Shown piece by piece: positions 1 through 8,292 of a DNA stretch of 21,090 bases (position 1 is the stretch's first letter; the number at the start of each line of letters is the position of its first letter). The notes beneath the pieces were generated by a model that had not been told where the DNA came from, searched no databases, and worked only from the letters and a program-made list of their open reading frames with translations. Source of the stretch: Actinomycetota bacterium (GTDB lineage Bacteria; Actinomycetota; Acidimicrobiia; Acidimicrobiales; BP-101). The DNA is taken from the NCBI GenBank assembly GCA_030838265.1, contig JAUTXA010000291.1, positions 1-21,090 of the forward strand, in the 5' to 3' direction. Made by a program: the position numbers and the translations under genes.

Positions 1-235
1 TGCGGCGAGAGCCCTTCGCCAGGCAGGCCTCGATCTCGGCCAGGGTTCGTCGCCGGCGCCCGTGACGAGCAGGCATTCTCCGCCACAGGCGTGGCTGGTA
101 GGCCACGTCTCGGGTCCATGCGGAGACGGAGCCCTGCGACACCCCCAGCTGCTTGGCGATGTCGGGCATGGTCCAGCCTTGGGCCCGCAGGCGGCGGGCC
201 TGGTCCTGCTCGTGCAACTTCCCCCGGTAGCCCAT
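1..235 (-). CDS. Helix-turn-helix protein, N-terminal part only (runs off the left edge)
   Basis: The first 78 codons of a minus-strand gene are present, starting at the ATG at 235-233; the remainder lies outside the window. The visible protein begins MGYRGKLHEQDQARRLRAQG, and residues about 16-44 form a clear HTH (GWTMPDIAKQLGVSQGSVSAW), followed by a basic stretch (RHGRRRR, about 57-63) and a helix starting TLAEIEA. From memory, this opening matches a family common in actinobacteria in which the HTH is followed by a longer domain of unknown role; that domain cannot be seen here. A CATACT box 7 bases upstream of the ATG could be a -10 element. It diverges from the small gene at 271. DNA binding is a fair inference; the regulated target is unknown. 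Confidence 0.75.
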   Translation of the reverse strand, partial: MGYRGKLHEQDQARRLRAQGWTMPDIAKQLGVSQGSVSAWTRDVAYQPRLWRRMPARHGRRRRTLAEIEACLAKGSRR

Positions 236-270
236 GCCTAGGAGTATGGCGATGGGGTATGACATGAATC

Positions 271-549
271 ATGACGAGATTCCGGATCGGGCTGGCCGTT
301 GGTATGGCTGTCGGGTACTACCTGGGCGCCAAGGCAGGGCGGGAGCGCTACGACCAGATGAACCGGGCGCTGCGCAAGCTGCGGCGGTCGGATGCCTTCG
401 AGGTGGCGGCCGACAAGGCCAAGGCGGTGGTCGACCTCGGCGTCGAGCGGGCGAAGGACGTGGTCGAGGAGAAGTTCAAGCACGGCAACGGCGACGACTC
501 CGGCGTCTACGCCGGCCCGCCCCCGGCGGGTGGCCAGCGCTTCAACTAG
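271..549 (+). CDS. Small YtxH-like membrane-anchored protein (92 aa)
   Basis: A 92-residue protein beginning MTRFRIGLAVGMAVGYYLGA. Residues about 5-20 form a short hydrophobic, glycine-rich segment ending in GAKAGRERYDQ, the pattern of YtxH-type and related actinobacterial small proteins that insert by one N-terminal helix. Residues 25-75 are charged and helical (repeated KAKAVVDLGVERAKDVVEEKF-like heptads), and the tail is Gly/Pro-rich and ends QRFN. The molecular role is not known; a stress or envelope-associated function is only suggested by the YtxH resemblance. The ATG at 271 is the last possible start before the conserved RIGLAVG segment; there is no good Shine-Dalgarno, and a TATGAC box ends 7 bases upstream. 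Its stop is only 6 bases from the rpoD stop on the opposite strand, so the two genes converge with no room for a classical terminator. Confidence 0.7.
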   Translation: MTRFRIGLAVGMAVGYYLGAKAGRERYDQMNRALRKLRRSDAFEVAADKAKAVVDLGVERAKDVVEEKFKHGNGDDSGVYAGPPPAGGQRFN

Positions 550-555
550 TGCGAG

Positions 556-1875
556 CTAGACGTCGTCGAGGTAGTCGCGTAGGCGCCGTGAGCGGATGGG
601 GTGACGCAGCTTGGCGAGTGTCTTCGACTCGATCTGGCGGATCCGTTCGCGGGTGACGCCAAACTCCTTGCCCACCTCTTCGAGTGTGCGCATCTGACCG
701 TCGTCGAGACCGAAGCGCAGCCGCACCACCTTCTGTTCGCGCTCTGACAACTCTGACAGCGCCTGCTTCACCGCTTCGTTGAGCAGGGCCCGGGCGGCGG
801 CGTCGGCCGGCACCACCGCCCCTTGGTCTTCGATCAGATCAGACAGGCTGAAGTCTTCCTCGTCGCCCATGGGCTGCTCGAGGGAGATGGTGTCCTGCGA
901 GATGCGCAGCACCTCACGGATGCGGGCCGGGGTCATCTCGGACCGAGCCGACAGCTCGTCGATGTTGGGCTCGCGGCCGAGCTCCTGGAGAAGCTGGCGC
1001 TGCACCCGCAGCACCTTGTTGATCGTCTCCACCATGTGCACAGGGATGCGGATGGTGCGCGCCTGGTCGGCGATGGCCCGAGTGATGGCCTGGCGGATCC
1101 ACCACGTTGCGTAGGTGGAGAACTTGAAGCCCTTGGTGTAGTCGAACTTGTCGACCGCCCTCATGAGCCCGAGGTTGCCCTCCTGGATGAGGTCGAGGAA
1201 CAACATGCCGCGGTTGCGGTAGCGCTTGGCGATCGAGACGACGAGGCGGAGGTTGGCTTGGGTCAGCAGCTCCTTGGCCTTGATCCCGTCGGCGACGACC
1301 TTCTCCTGCTCGCGCAACAGGGGGACGGGGATGGCCTCGGTCGACCCGTGCTCGTCCTCGAGAACCGCGATCGCCGCCGCGGCGCGCAGGCCCGACTCGA
1401 TGCGCCGGGCCAGGCCGACTTCTTCCTCGCCGGTGAGCAGGCGGACTTTGCCGATCTCGCGCAGGTACATGCGCACCGGGTCGGCACCGCTGCTAGCCCG
1501 CCCGTCCTCGAAGTCAGCCTCCTCCGAGGCCCGCGACCGCGTGGCTCGGCGGGCTCGCACCGGCTTGGGGACAGGACTGGCGGGGATGGGGATGGGCAGG
1601 GGTGGGGTGACCGCCTCTTCCTCGGCTACGGCGGCCAGGACCTCGACGTCATCGATGGCGGGATCGGGCTCGGGATCGTCGTAGATGATGCCCTCGGAAC
1701 GGACGCGCGCGATCACACCGTCGATGAGCTCAGGGGTGAGCTCGACGGGCTCGATCAACTCGTCCAGATCGTCGGGTGTGAGGAAGCCGCGCTCCTTGCC
1801 CTTGGCGAGGAGACGCACAAAATCCGTCTCCGGCACACCCGCCGGTATGGAGAGCACTCGTGCGCCCTCGCTCAT
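556..1875 (-). CDS. rpoD: Principal RNA polymerase sigma-70 factor
   Basis: A 439-residue group 1 sigma factor that directs RNA polymerase to housekeeping promoters. Domains in order: a region 1.1-like N-terminus (about 16-70, LLAKGKERGFLTPDDLDELI), an acidic and Pro-rich linker (70-130), region 1.2 (132-160, DPVRMYLREIGKVRLLTGEE), region 2 with the core-binding and -10 recognition helices (207-277, including FSTYATWWIRQAI), region 3 (286-362) and region 4 with the -35 HTH (375-428, VTRERIRQIESKTLAKLRHP). The C-terminus is RLRDYLDDV. The frame stays open upstream to 2400, but that part is antisense-like shadow over dnaG. The ATG at 1875 is chosen because it has a perfect AGGAGG 4 bases upstream and overlaps the dnaG stop as ATGA, implying translational coupling. 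Adjacent dnaG and rpoD recall the macromolecular synthesis operon; rpsU is absent here. Confidence 0.97.
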   Translation of the reverse strand: MSEGARVLSIPAGVPETDFVRLLAKGKERGFLTPDDLDELIEPVELTPELIDGVIARVRSEGIIYDDPEPDPAIDDVEVLAAVAEEEAVTPPLPIPIPASPVPKPVRARRATRSRASEEADFEDGRASSGADPVRMYLREIGKVRLLTGEEEVGLARRIESGLRAAAAIAVLEDEHGSTEAIPVPLLREQEKVVADGIKAKELLTQANLRLVVSIAKRYRNRGMLFLDLIQEGNLGLMRAVDKFDYTKGFKFSTYATWWIRQAITRAIADQARTIRIPVHMVETINKVLRVQRQLLQELGREPNIDELSARSEMTPARIREVLRISQDTISLEQPMGDEEDFSLSDLIEDQGAVVPADAAARALLNEAVKQALSELSEREQKVVRLRFGLDDGQMRTLEEVGKEFGVTRERIRQIESKTLAKLRHPIRSRRLRDYLDDV

Positions 1876-3626
1876 GCGTCCTCCTGACGTTCCGTCAGCC
1901 AGGCTACCAACCGCTCTCCGGCAGCGACGCCCGCCTCGGGGTCGCCGCTCTGTTCGACGGTCAGTTTGAGCCACCCCACGAGCGGGCTCAGCTCGAGGGC
2001 GCGTTCCGGGGACTGGCGGGCCTCGGCGTCGAGTTCGGCCAGGGCCCGGGCCCCCGCTCTCTGGACGAGTCGGGTGATGACGTCGTCGGGTTCGGAGTCG
2101 GCCTCCTCGACGGCCAGGCGCTGGAGAAGGGCCGCGGCCTCTGGATCGGCCGTCTCGATGGCCTCGGCCACCGTCGGCGACGCCACCAGGGCCCGGTAGG
2201 CCGCCAGGTCGAGGTCGTCCATGAAGAGGATCTCGGCCAAGCGGCCCTTCACGTCGTCGCGCCGATGCACGAGGAGTCGGAGGGCCTCGACCTCGGGACC
2301 AGCCGGCGTCTTTCGCGTGTTGGGGCTCGCCGCCGCGGGCATCGGGACCCGGCCTTTGCCCGCCAGCATCGACCGAAGGCGGTCGGCGTCGATGCGGCAC
2401 CGGTCGGCGACCTGCATGACGTACTGGTCGCGAACGAGATCGTTGGGATGCTCGCGGATGACGTCAGCCGCCGACTCGGCGGCGCGGGCCCGGCCCTCCG
2501 GCGTCCGCAGATCGGCGCCATCGAGCACTCGATCGAGACGGAAGGCGAGGAACGGACGGGCGTCTTTGACCGCCGTCCGCAGGGCCTCGGGGTCGCGCCG
2601 GGCCAGATCGGCGGGGTCCGTCCCGGCGGGAAGAGCGAGGACGTGGACGTCGATGTCGAAGCGGCGCTCCCACTCGTAGAAGCGCTCGGCCGCAGCCTGC
2701 CCGGCGGCATCGGCGTCATAGGCCAGGACCACCCGCCGGGCGAAGTTCTTGAGCATATTGAAGTGCTCGTCGGCCAGGGCGGTTCCGCACGTGGCCACCG
2801 CCCGAGGCACCGCGGCCTGGAAGAAGCCGATGACGTCGGTGTAGCCCTCGCACACGATCACCTCGCCCGCGTCGACGACGTCGGTCTTGGCCCAGTTGAG
2901 GCCGTAGAGCGTGCGCCGCTTCGAGTAGATCGGGGTCTCCGGCGAGTTCTTGTACTTGGGTCCGTCGGCCCCCTGCATGATGCGGCCGCCGAAGGCCACG
3001 GGCTTGCCGCTCACATCGAAGATCGGGAACATCACCCGGGCCCGGAAGGAGTCCTGCTGGCGCTGGCGACGGTTCACGAAGCCCAGGCCCGTGTCACGCA
3101 GCACGTCGTCGGGGAGCTTCAGCGCCTTGCTCAGGGCGTCCCAGTCGTCGGGGGCCCAGCCCAGTTTGAAGGAGCGCACCAGGTCGCCGTCGTAGCCCCG
3201 CTGGCGCAGGTAGTTGCGGGCCGGCCCTCCGTCCTCGGACTTCAGCAGACGGTCGTGATACCAGTCGACGGCCTTCTCCATGGCCTCGATCAGGACGTTG
3301 CGGCGCTGCCGGTCCTTGCCGCCCGCGGCGTCGTCGTAGCGCAGCTCGATGCCGGCCTTGGCGGCCAGGAACTCGACGGCCTCGACGAAGTCGAGGTGGC
3401 GCACCTCGCGCACGAAGGTGATGGCGTCGCCCTTGGCCTGGCAACCGAAGCAGTAGTAGAGGCCGAGCTCGGCGTTGACCGAGAACGAACCGCTCTTCTC
3501 GGCGTGGAAGGGGCACAAGCCCACGAAGCGGGTGCCGACCCGCTTGAGGGCAATGTGCTCCCCTGCGATGGCGACGAAGTCGGTTGCCTCTCGCACGCGA
3601 ACGACGTCTTCGTCGGCTATCCCCAC
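1872..3626 (-). CDS. dnaG: DNA primase
   Basis: A 584-residue primase, close to the family norm, that makes RNA primers for replication with DnaB. The N-terminal CHC2 zinc finger is complete (C38, H41, C59, C62, in CPFH and YCFGC). The catalytic core follows (HLDFVEAVEFLA, about 70-85), then the TOPRIM domain with the acidic residues E260 (CEGYTDV) and D304/D306 (YDADAAG), and a C-terminal helicase-binding region after about residue 430. The GTG at 3626 is chosen since it places VGIADEDVVRVREATDF at the N-terminus as in other primases; the longer open frame is shadow of the S9 gene. A TACCGT box lies 6 bases before the GTG. The gene starts 16 bases after the S9 peptidase stop and its own stop overlaps the rpoD start (ATGA). 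Confidence 0.97.
   Translation of the reverse strand: MGIADEDVVRVREATDFVAIAGEHIALKRVGTRFVGLCPFHAEKSGSFSVNAELGLYYCFGCQAKGDAITFVREVRHLDFVEAVEFLAAKAGIELRYDDAAGGKDRQRRNVLIEAMEKAVDWYHDRLLKSEDGGPARNYLRQRGYDGDLVRSFKLGWAPDDWDALSKALKLPDDVLRDTGLGFVNRRQRQQDSFRARVMFPIFDVSGKPVAFGGRIMQGADGPKYKNSPETPIYSKRRTLYGLNWAKTDVVDAGEVIVCEGYTDVIGFFQAAVPRAVATCGTALADEHFNMLKNFARRVVLAYDADAAGQAAAERFYEWERRFDIDVHVLALPAGTDPADLARRDPEALRTAVKDARPFLAFRLDRVLDGADLRTPEGRARAAESAADVIREHPNDLVRDQYVMQVADRCRIDADRLRSMLAGKGRVPMPAAASPNTRKTPAGPEVEALRLLVHRRDDVKGRLAEILFMDDLDLAAYRALVASPTVAEAIETADPEAAALLQRLAVEEADSEPDDVITRLVQRAGARALAELDAEARQSPERALELSPLVGWLKLTVEQSGDPEAGVAAGERLVAWLTERQEDA
1880..1885 (-). promoter_or_regulatory. Strong Shine-Dalgarno of rpoD
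   Basis: The minus strand reads AGGAGG, four bases before the ATG of rpoD and inside the last codons of dnaG. It fixes the rpoD start among several in-frame upstream possibilities and is the best ribosome-binding site in the window. Confidence 0.8.
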
Positions 3627-3632
3627 GACCCG

Positions 3633-3638
3633 ACGGTA
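3633..3638 (-). promoter_or_regulatory. Putative -10 element for a leaderless dnaG transcript
   Basis: The minus strand reads TACCGT followed by 6 bases and then the GTG of dnaG. This is the TAnnnT pattern and spacing of actinobacterial leaderless promoters and is identical in sequence and spacing to the box before uppS. No convincing -35 hexamer was found. If active it would let dnaG-rpoD be transcribed separately from ppdK and the peptidase. Confidence 0.4.
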
Positions 3639-3642
3639 CCCC

Positions 3643-5610
3643 TCAGAGCTTGCGGTCGAAGTAGTCGAGGATGACCTCGAAGCGCTGCACCCGGTGCTTG
3701 GGGGCTCCAGCCCGCGAAAGCTCGTGGCTCTCGCCCGGGAAGCGCACGAACTCCACATCCCGTCCCAGGAGGCGAAGGGCGGTGAAGAGCTGCTCACCCT
3801 GCTCGATCGGGCAGCGCAGGTCGTTCTCGGAGTGCAGGACCAGCACCGGGGTGTGCATGTCCTTGACGTAGGTGATGGGTGACTGCCGCAGCAGCTCTTC
3901 GGGATCTTCGAGGTAGTCGACGCCCTGATAGGACCGGTCGAACACGGGTCCGAGGTCCGAGGTCCATGACATGGTGAACATGTTGTTGACGGCCCGCTCG
4001 GAGACGGCGGCCTTGAAGCGGTCGGTGTGGCCGATGACCCACGACGTCATGAAACCGCCGTAGGAGCCGCCAAGTATCCCGAGGCGATCGGGGTCGATGA
4101 GGTCGAAGCGCTCGATGGCGGCATCGACGACAGCCATCACGTCCTCGTAGTCGCATCCCCCCCACCCGGTGCCGGGATCAGGCGAGGCCTTTGGACCGCG
4201 GATGGCCCGTCCCCAGGCCTCGCCGAAGCCCGACGAGCCGCGGGGGTTGGTGTACAGGACGGCGTAGCCGGCGCCGGCCTGGACCTGGAACTCGTCGAAG
4301 ACGCGGAACCCGTACTGGGTGAAGGGACCGCCGTGGACGTTGAGCAACGTTGGGTAGGTCTTGCCCGGCTCCAACGTGGTGGGTCGCACAAGCCAGGCCT
4401 CGACCTCGGTGCCGTCGGCGGACGTGGCCACGAACCGCTCCGGAACAGACGGGGGGTGCTGGGCGACGAAGGGCTTCGTGAAGTTGGTGAGCTGGCGGGG
4501 CTCGCCGTCGGCGGCCACGACGAAGATCTCGGTGAGGGCCTCGGACGAGCAGGCCGCGTAGGCCAGGACGCCACCGGCCTTGTCGAAGCCGGTGACGGTG
4601 ACGTCGCCGCCGACCACCAGCTCGGGCTTGCCCTTGCCGTCGGCCGCGACCCGGTAGATGTGAGTGGCACATCGGTCCTCGACCTGGAACAGCAGGCTGT
4701 CGCCATCCCACACCGCCTCGCGGGCGCTGGCCAGATAGGGAGCGCAGGGACGGTCGAGGGAGGCGGTCAGCAGCTCGCCCGTCGGCGCCCCGCCGTCGAG
4801 GGCGTACACGCCGACCTGACCGTTCCGGGGGAGGTCGCGGCGGTCACCCCAGATGTAGGCCAGGCGGGTGCCGTCGGGCGACCAGGACGGCCGGCTGTGG
4901 GCCACCCCCGAGGACGTGAGGCGCTCGGGCTCGCCGCTGCCGTCGGCCGGGACGCGGTAGAGGTCGACGGCCCAGTCGATGTCCCACTCGTCGTGGCGAC
5001 CGGCGGCCAACGCCAGGAACTTCCCGTCGGGTGACCACGCCAGTCCGCCGTCCTCGAAGGGCCCGGTGGTCACGGCCACCGGCTTGGTCGAGCCGTCGAC
5101 CGGCACGGTGAAGAGGTGGCGGTGCCGGTCGATCGTCCAGCCCACGGTGTCGAGGCGGTAAGTGATGCGGTCGATGCGCCGGGGCGGACGGTCCTTGTCG
5201 GCCTCCTTGCCGTACCGCTCCTCGTCGCGGTCCCTCGCCCCGAAGGCAATGCGGGATCCGTCGGGTGACCAAGCGAGATCGTCGATCTCCTCCGGCCAGG
5301 TGGCGACCGTGGTGATCTCGCCCGGCCCGCCGACGGGCAGGACGTGCAGCGTCGAGCCCTTCTCGCCCCGATGGGAGGCGAAGGCCAGCAACCGCCCATC
5401 TGACGACCACCGAGCCTTGCCGTCTCGGTTGTCGCCCGCGGTGAGAGGTCGGGGCGGGCTCGAACCGTCGGTCGGGCTCAGCCAGACCCGGCTGCGGTAC
5501 TCGTTGGCCTCGACGTCGACCGTCACGACCGAGAAGGTCACCCACGCCCCGTCGGGCGAGACGCGCGGGTCGCCGGCCTCGACCAGGGCGTCGATGTCGG
5601 CCGGCTTCAC
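3643..5610 (-). CDS. S9 family serine peptidase (acylaminoacyl/dipeptidyl-peptidase type)
   Basis: A 655-residue prolyl-oligopeptidase-family protein. Residues about 1-400 are a beta-propeller with repeated PD40/TolB-like blades (SPDGAWVTF, WSPDGSRIAF, WSPDGKFLAL, WSPDGTRLAY), and 410-655 form the alpha/beta-hydrolase domain. The catalytic triad is visible: S516 in GGSYGG, D597 in SENDLRCP and H629 in GESHELSR. The oxyanion-side motif NVHGGP precedes it. The family cleaves short peptides or removes acylated N-terminal residues; the propeller restricts substrates to small peptides. No signal peptide is seen, so it is likely cytoplasmic. The GTG at 5610 overlaps the ppdK stop as GTGA, so translation is probably coupled to ppdK; the 27 codons of open frame further upstream lie inside ppdK and are not protein-like. 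Exact substrate is unknown. Confidence 0.93.
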   Translation of the reverse strand: MKPADIDALVEAGDPRVSPDGAWVTFSVVTVDVEANEYRSRVWLSPTDGSSPPRPLTAGDNRDGKARWSSDGRLLAFASHRGEKGSTLHVLPVGGPGEITTVATWPEEIDDLAWSPDGSRIAFGARDRDEERYGKEADKDRPPRRIDRITYRLDTVGWTIDRHRHLFTVPVDGSTKPVAVTTGPFEDGGLAWSPDGKFLALAAGRHDEWDIDWAVDLYRVPADGSGEPERLTSSGVAHSRPSWSPDGTRLAYIWGDRRDLPRNGQVGVYALDGGAPTGELLTASLDRPCAPYLASAREAVWDGDSLLFQVEDRCATHIYRVAADGKGKPELVVGGDVTVTGFDKAGGVLAYAACSSEALTEIFVVAADGEPRQLTNFTKPFVAQHPPSVPERFVATSADGTEVEAWLVRPTTLEPGKTYPTLLNVHGGPFTQYGFRVFDEFQVQAGAGYAVLYTNPRGSSGFGEAWGRAIRGPKASPDPGTGWGGCDYEDVMAVVDAAIERFDLIDPDRLGILGGSYGGFMTSWVIGHTDRFKAAVSERAVNNMFTMSWTSDLGPVFDRSYQGVDYLEDPEELLRQSPITYVKDMHTPVLVLHSENDLRCPIEQGEQLFTALRLLGRDVEFVRFPGESHELSRAGAPKHRVQRFEVILDYFDRKL

Positions 5611-8279
5611 TTGGTGTCGCCGGTGGAGCTCGCCCCGAGGACGGCCTGGGCCGCCGACAGCCGGGCGATGGGGATGCGGAAGGGCGAACAACTCACGTAG
5701 TCGAGCCCGACTCGGTAGAAGAAGTCGATCGACTCAGGGTCACCGCCGTGCTCGCCGCACACACCGAGCTTGATGCCGGGGTTGGCCTTGCGGCCCTTCT
5801 CGACCGCCTCGGCGACCAGCGCGCCGACGCCGCTCTGGTCAAGGGTCTCGAAGGGGTTGCGCTTCAGGAGGCCCTGCTCGAGGTAGGCCGTCATCATCCG
5901 TCCCTCGACGTCGTCCCGGCTGAAGCCAAAGGTCATCTGGGTGAGGTCGTTGGTGCCGAAGCTGAAGAACTCGGCGTGCTCGGCCAAGTCGTCGGCCCGG
6001 ATGGCGCCGCGGGGCGTCTCGACCATGGTGCCGATGAGGACCTCGATGGGGTTCTTGACGCCCTTGGTCGCGGTGGCGACGGCCTCCTCGACCCAGCTGC
6101 GGGCGAGGGCCAGCTCGGGGCCGGTGACGGTCAGCGGGATCATGATCTCGATGACCGGCCTCTGCTTGATGGTCTTGTCCGACGCGATGTCGGCCGCCGC
6201 CTCCATCAAGGCCCGCACCTGCATGGCGTAGAGACCGGGCTTCACCACCCCGAGGCGGACGCCGCGGGTGCCGAGCATGGGGTTGAACTCGTGCCACTGC
6301 TCGGCCGCTTCGAAGAGCTTCTCCTCCTCGGCGCTGAGCGAGCCCTCCTTGGCCCGCTTGATGGCGAGCTCCTCGGTCGAGGGAAGGAACTCGTGCAACG
6401 GCGGATCGAGAAGGCGCACGGTGACCGGCAGCCCTTTCATCGCCTTGAGGATCTCGAAGAAGTCAGCCTTCTGGACCTTTCGCAGTTCCTCGAGCGCGGC
6501 GGTCTCCTCGTCGTCGGTCTCGGCCAGGATCATGCGCCGCACCACAGGAAGGCGGTCGTCACCCAGGAACATGTGCTCGGTGCGGCAGAGCCCGATCCCT
6601 TCGGCGCCGAAATTCAGTGCGGCCTCGGCGTCGGGGCCGGTGTCGGCGTTGGCCCGCACCTTGAGCTTGCCCTTCCGGACGTCGTCGGCCCACCCGAGGA
6701 TGACGTCGAACTCGGCGGGAGGCTTCGCCGCACTGAGGGCGACGGCTCCCAGGACGACCTCGCCTGTGGCCCCGTCGATCGAGATGACATCGCCTTCGTT
6801 GACGGTGACGCCCCCGACGGTGAACGACTTGGGGCCGATGCGCAGCGCCTCGGCGCCCACGACAGCCGGCTTGCCCCAGCCTCGGGCCACCACGGCGGCG
6901 TGGCTCACGAGTCCGCCCCTCGAGGTGAGGATGCCCTCGGCCACGATCATGCCGTGCACGTCCTCGGGGCTCGTCTCGGTGCGGACGAGCACGACCTGCT
7001 CACCGCGGTCGGCGGCGTCGAGGGCGTCGTCGGCCGTGAAGTAGGCCTTGCCCACCGCGGCACCGGGGCTGGCGCCCAGGCCCTTGGCGATGACCTTGGT
7101 CTGGGCCCCCGACTCGAACTGCGGGTGCAACACCTGGTCGAGGTGATCGGCGGTGACGCGCTGGATGGCCTCGGGACGCGAGATCGTCCACTTCTTGCCC
7201 TTCTGCGTGACCATGTCGACGGCCATCTTCAGGGCGGCCGCACCGGTGCGCTTGCCCACCCGGGTCTGCAGCATCCAGAGCTTGCCCTGCTCGATGGTGA
7301 ACTCGGTGTCGCACATGTCGCGGTAGTGCTTCTCGAGGGCGGCGAAGATCGACGTCAGCTCCTTGTAGATCTTGGGGAACTTGTCGGCCAGGGCCGAGAG
7401 GGGCTCGGTGTTGCGGATGCCCGCCACCACATCTTCGCCCTGGGCGTTCACCAGGAAGTCGCCGTAGGCGCCCGCCTCGCCGGTGGCCGGGTCGCGGGTG
7501 AAGCCGACACCTGTGCCGCTGTTCTCGTCCCGGTTGCCGAACACCATCGTCTGGACGTTGACGGCGGTGCCGAGGTCGTGGCTGATGCGCTCGCGGTTGC
7601 GGTAGGCGATGGCCCGGGGGCCGTTCCACGAAGCGAAGACGGCCTCGATGGCGCCCCGCAGCTGGACGATCGGATCTTGGGGGAAGGGCTTGCCCGTCTC
7701 TCTGCGGACGATCTGCTTGTACGAGTCGACGAGGTAGCGCAGCAGCTCGATCGGGATGCCAGCGTCGCTCGTAGTACCAGCCAGCTCCTTGGCGGCGTCG
7801 AGGAGGGCGTCGAACTCCGTCCCCTCGATGCCTTGCACGATGCGCCCGTACATGGCGATGAAGCGGCGGTAGGAGTCGTAGGCGAAGCGCTCGTCGCTGG
7901 TCTGCTTGGCCAGGCCGTCGACGGACTCGTCGTTGAGACCCAGGTTGAGGACGGTGTCCATCATCCCCGGCATCGAGAACTTGGCCCCCGATCGCACGCT
8001 CACCAACAGCGGATCGGCCGGATCTCCGACGCGCTTTCCCATCGTCTTCTCGAGCTTCTTGAGCTGCTTGTCGATCTCTTGGGTGAGGCCGTCCGGCCAT
8101 CCGCCCTTCATGTAGTCCCGGCAGGCGTCGGTGCTGATGGTGAACCCGGGCGGCACCGGCAGGCCGAGCACCGACGTCATCTCGGCCAGGTTGGCCCCCT
8201 TGCCCCCCAAAAGGTCCTTCTGCTGCATCGGCGGCTTCTTCTGGCCGTACTTGTGGTCAAAGGCGTAGACGTAGGTCAC
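5607..8279 (-). CDS. ppdK: Pyruvate, phosphate dikinase
   Basis: An 890-residue cytoplasmic enzyme interconverting pyruvate + ATP + Pi and phosphoenolpyruvate + AMP + PPi. The N-terminal nucleotide-binding domain (1 to about 350) includes LLGGKGANLAEM and SVRSGAKFSMPGMMDTVLNL. The central swivelling phosphohistidine domain has the phosphorylated H460 in GGLVSHAAVVARG. The C-terminal TIM-barrel PEP/pyruvate domain (about 540-875) has GIGLCRTEHMF, GTNDLTQMTFG and the catalytic C864 in SCSPFRIP. The position two residues before the catalytic His, where plant and many bacterial enzymes carry the Thr targeted by the PPDK regulatory protein, is V458. The GTG at 8279 gives the canonical YVYAFDHKYG opening; a TAGGCT box lies 7 bases before it. 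The upstream HTH gene ends just before it; the S9 gene overlaps its stop. Confidence 0.97.
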   Translation of the reverse strand: MTYVYAFDHKYGQKKPPMQQKDLLGGKGANLAEMTSVLGLPVPPGFTISTDACRDYMKGGWPDGLTQEIDKQLKKLEKTMGKRVGDPADPLLVSVRSGAKFSMPGMMDTVLNLGLNDESVDGLAKQTSDERFAYDSYRRFIAMYGRIVQGIEGTEFDALLDAAKELAGTTSDAGIPIELLRYLVDSYKQIVRRETGKPFPQDPIVQLRGAIEAVFASWNGPRAIAYRNRERISHDLGTAVNVQTMVFGNRDENSGTGVGFTRDPATGEAGAYGDFLVNAQGEDVVAGIRNTEPLSALADKFPKIYKELTSIFAALEKHYRDMCDTEFTIEQGKLWMLQTRVGKRTGAAALKMAVDMVTQKGKKWTISRPEAIQRVTADHLDQVLHPQFESGAQTKVIAKGLGASPGAAVGKAYFTADDALDAADRGEQVVLVRTETSPEDVHGMIVAEGILTSRGGLVSHAAVVARGWGKPAVVGAEALRIGPKSFTVGGVTVNEGDVISIDGATGEVVLGAVALSAAKPPAEFDVILGWADDVRKGKLKVRANADTGPDAEAALNFGAEGIGLCRTEHMFLGDDRLPVVRRMILAETDDEETAALEELRKVQKADFFEILKAMKGLPVTVRLLDPPLHEFLPSTEELAIKRAKEGSLSAEEEKLFEAAEQWHEFNPMLGTRGVRLGVVKPGLYAMQVRALMEAAADIASDKTIKQRPVIEIMIPLTVTGPELALARSWVEEAVATATKGVKNPIEVLIGTMVETPRGAIRADDLAEHAEFFSFGTNDLTQMTFGFSRDDVEGRMMTAYLEQGLLKRNPFETLDQSGVGALVAEAVEKGRKANPGIKLGVCGEHGGDPESIDFFYRVGLDYVSCSPFRIPIARLSAAQAVLGASSTGDTK

Positions 8280-8286
8280 GGGCGCG

Positions 8287-8292
8287 AGCCTA
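8287..8292 (-). promoter_or_regulatory. Putative -10 element for a leaderless ppdK transcript
   Basis: The minus strand reads TAGGCT, then 7 bases, then the GTG of ppdK. The first three bases are also the stop codon of the preceding HTH gene. The spacing would place the transcription start at the start codon. There is no good Shine-Dalgarno at the right distance, which agrees with a leaderless message. Confidence 0.35.

Noticed and set aside
1876..2400. N-terminal extension of the sigma factor by about 175 residues
   Set aside because: It overlaps dnaG in another frame, is Arg/Gly/Pro-rich, and the internal ATG at 1875 has a perfect AGGAGG and an ATGA overlap.
1860..3674. Open frame of 604 codons on the plus strand
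   Set aside because: It is antisense to dnaG and has the composition of a complementary-strand shadow.
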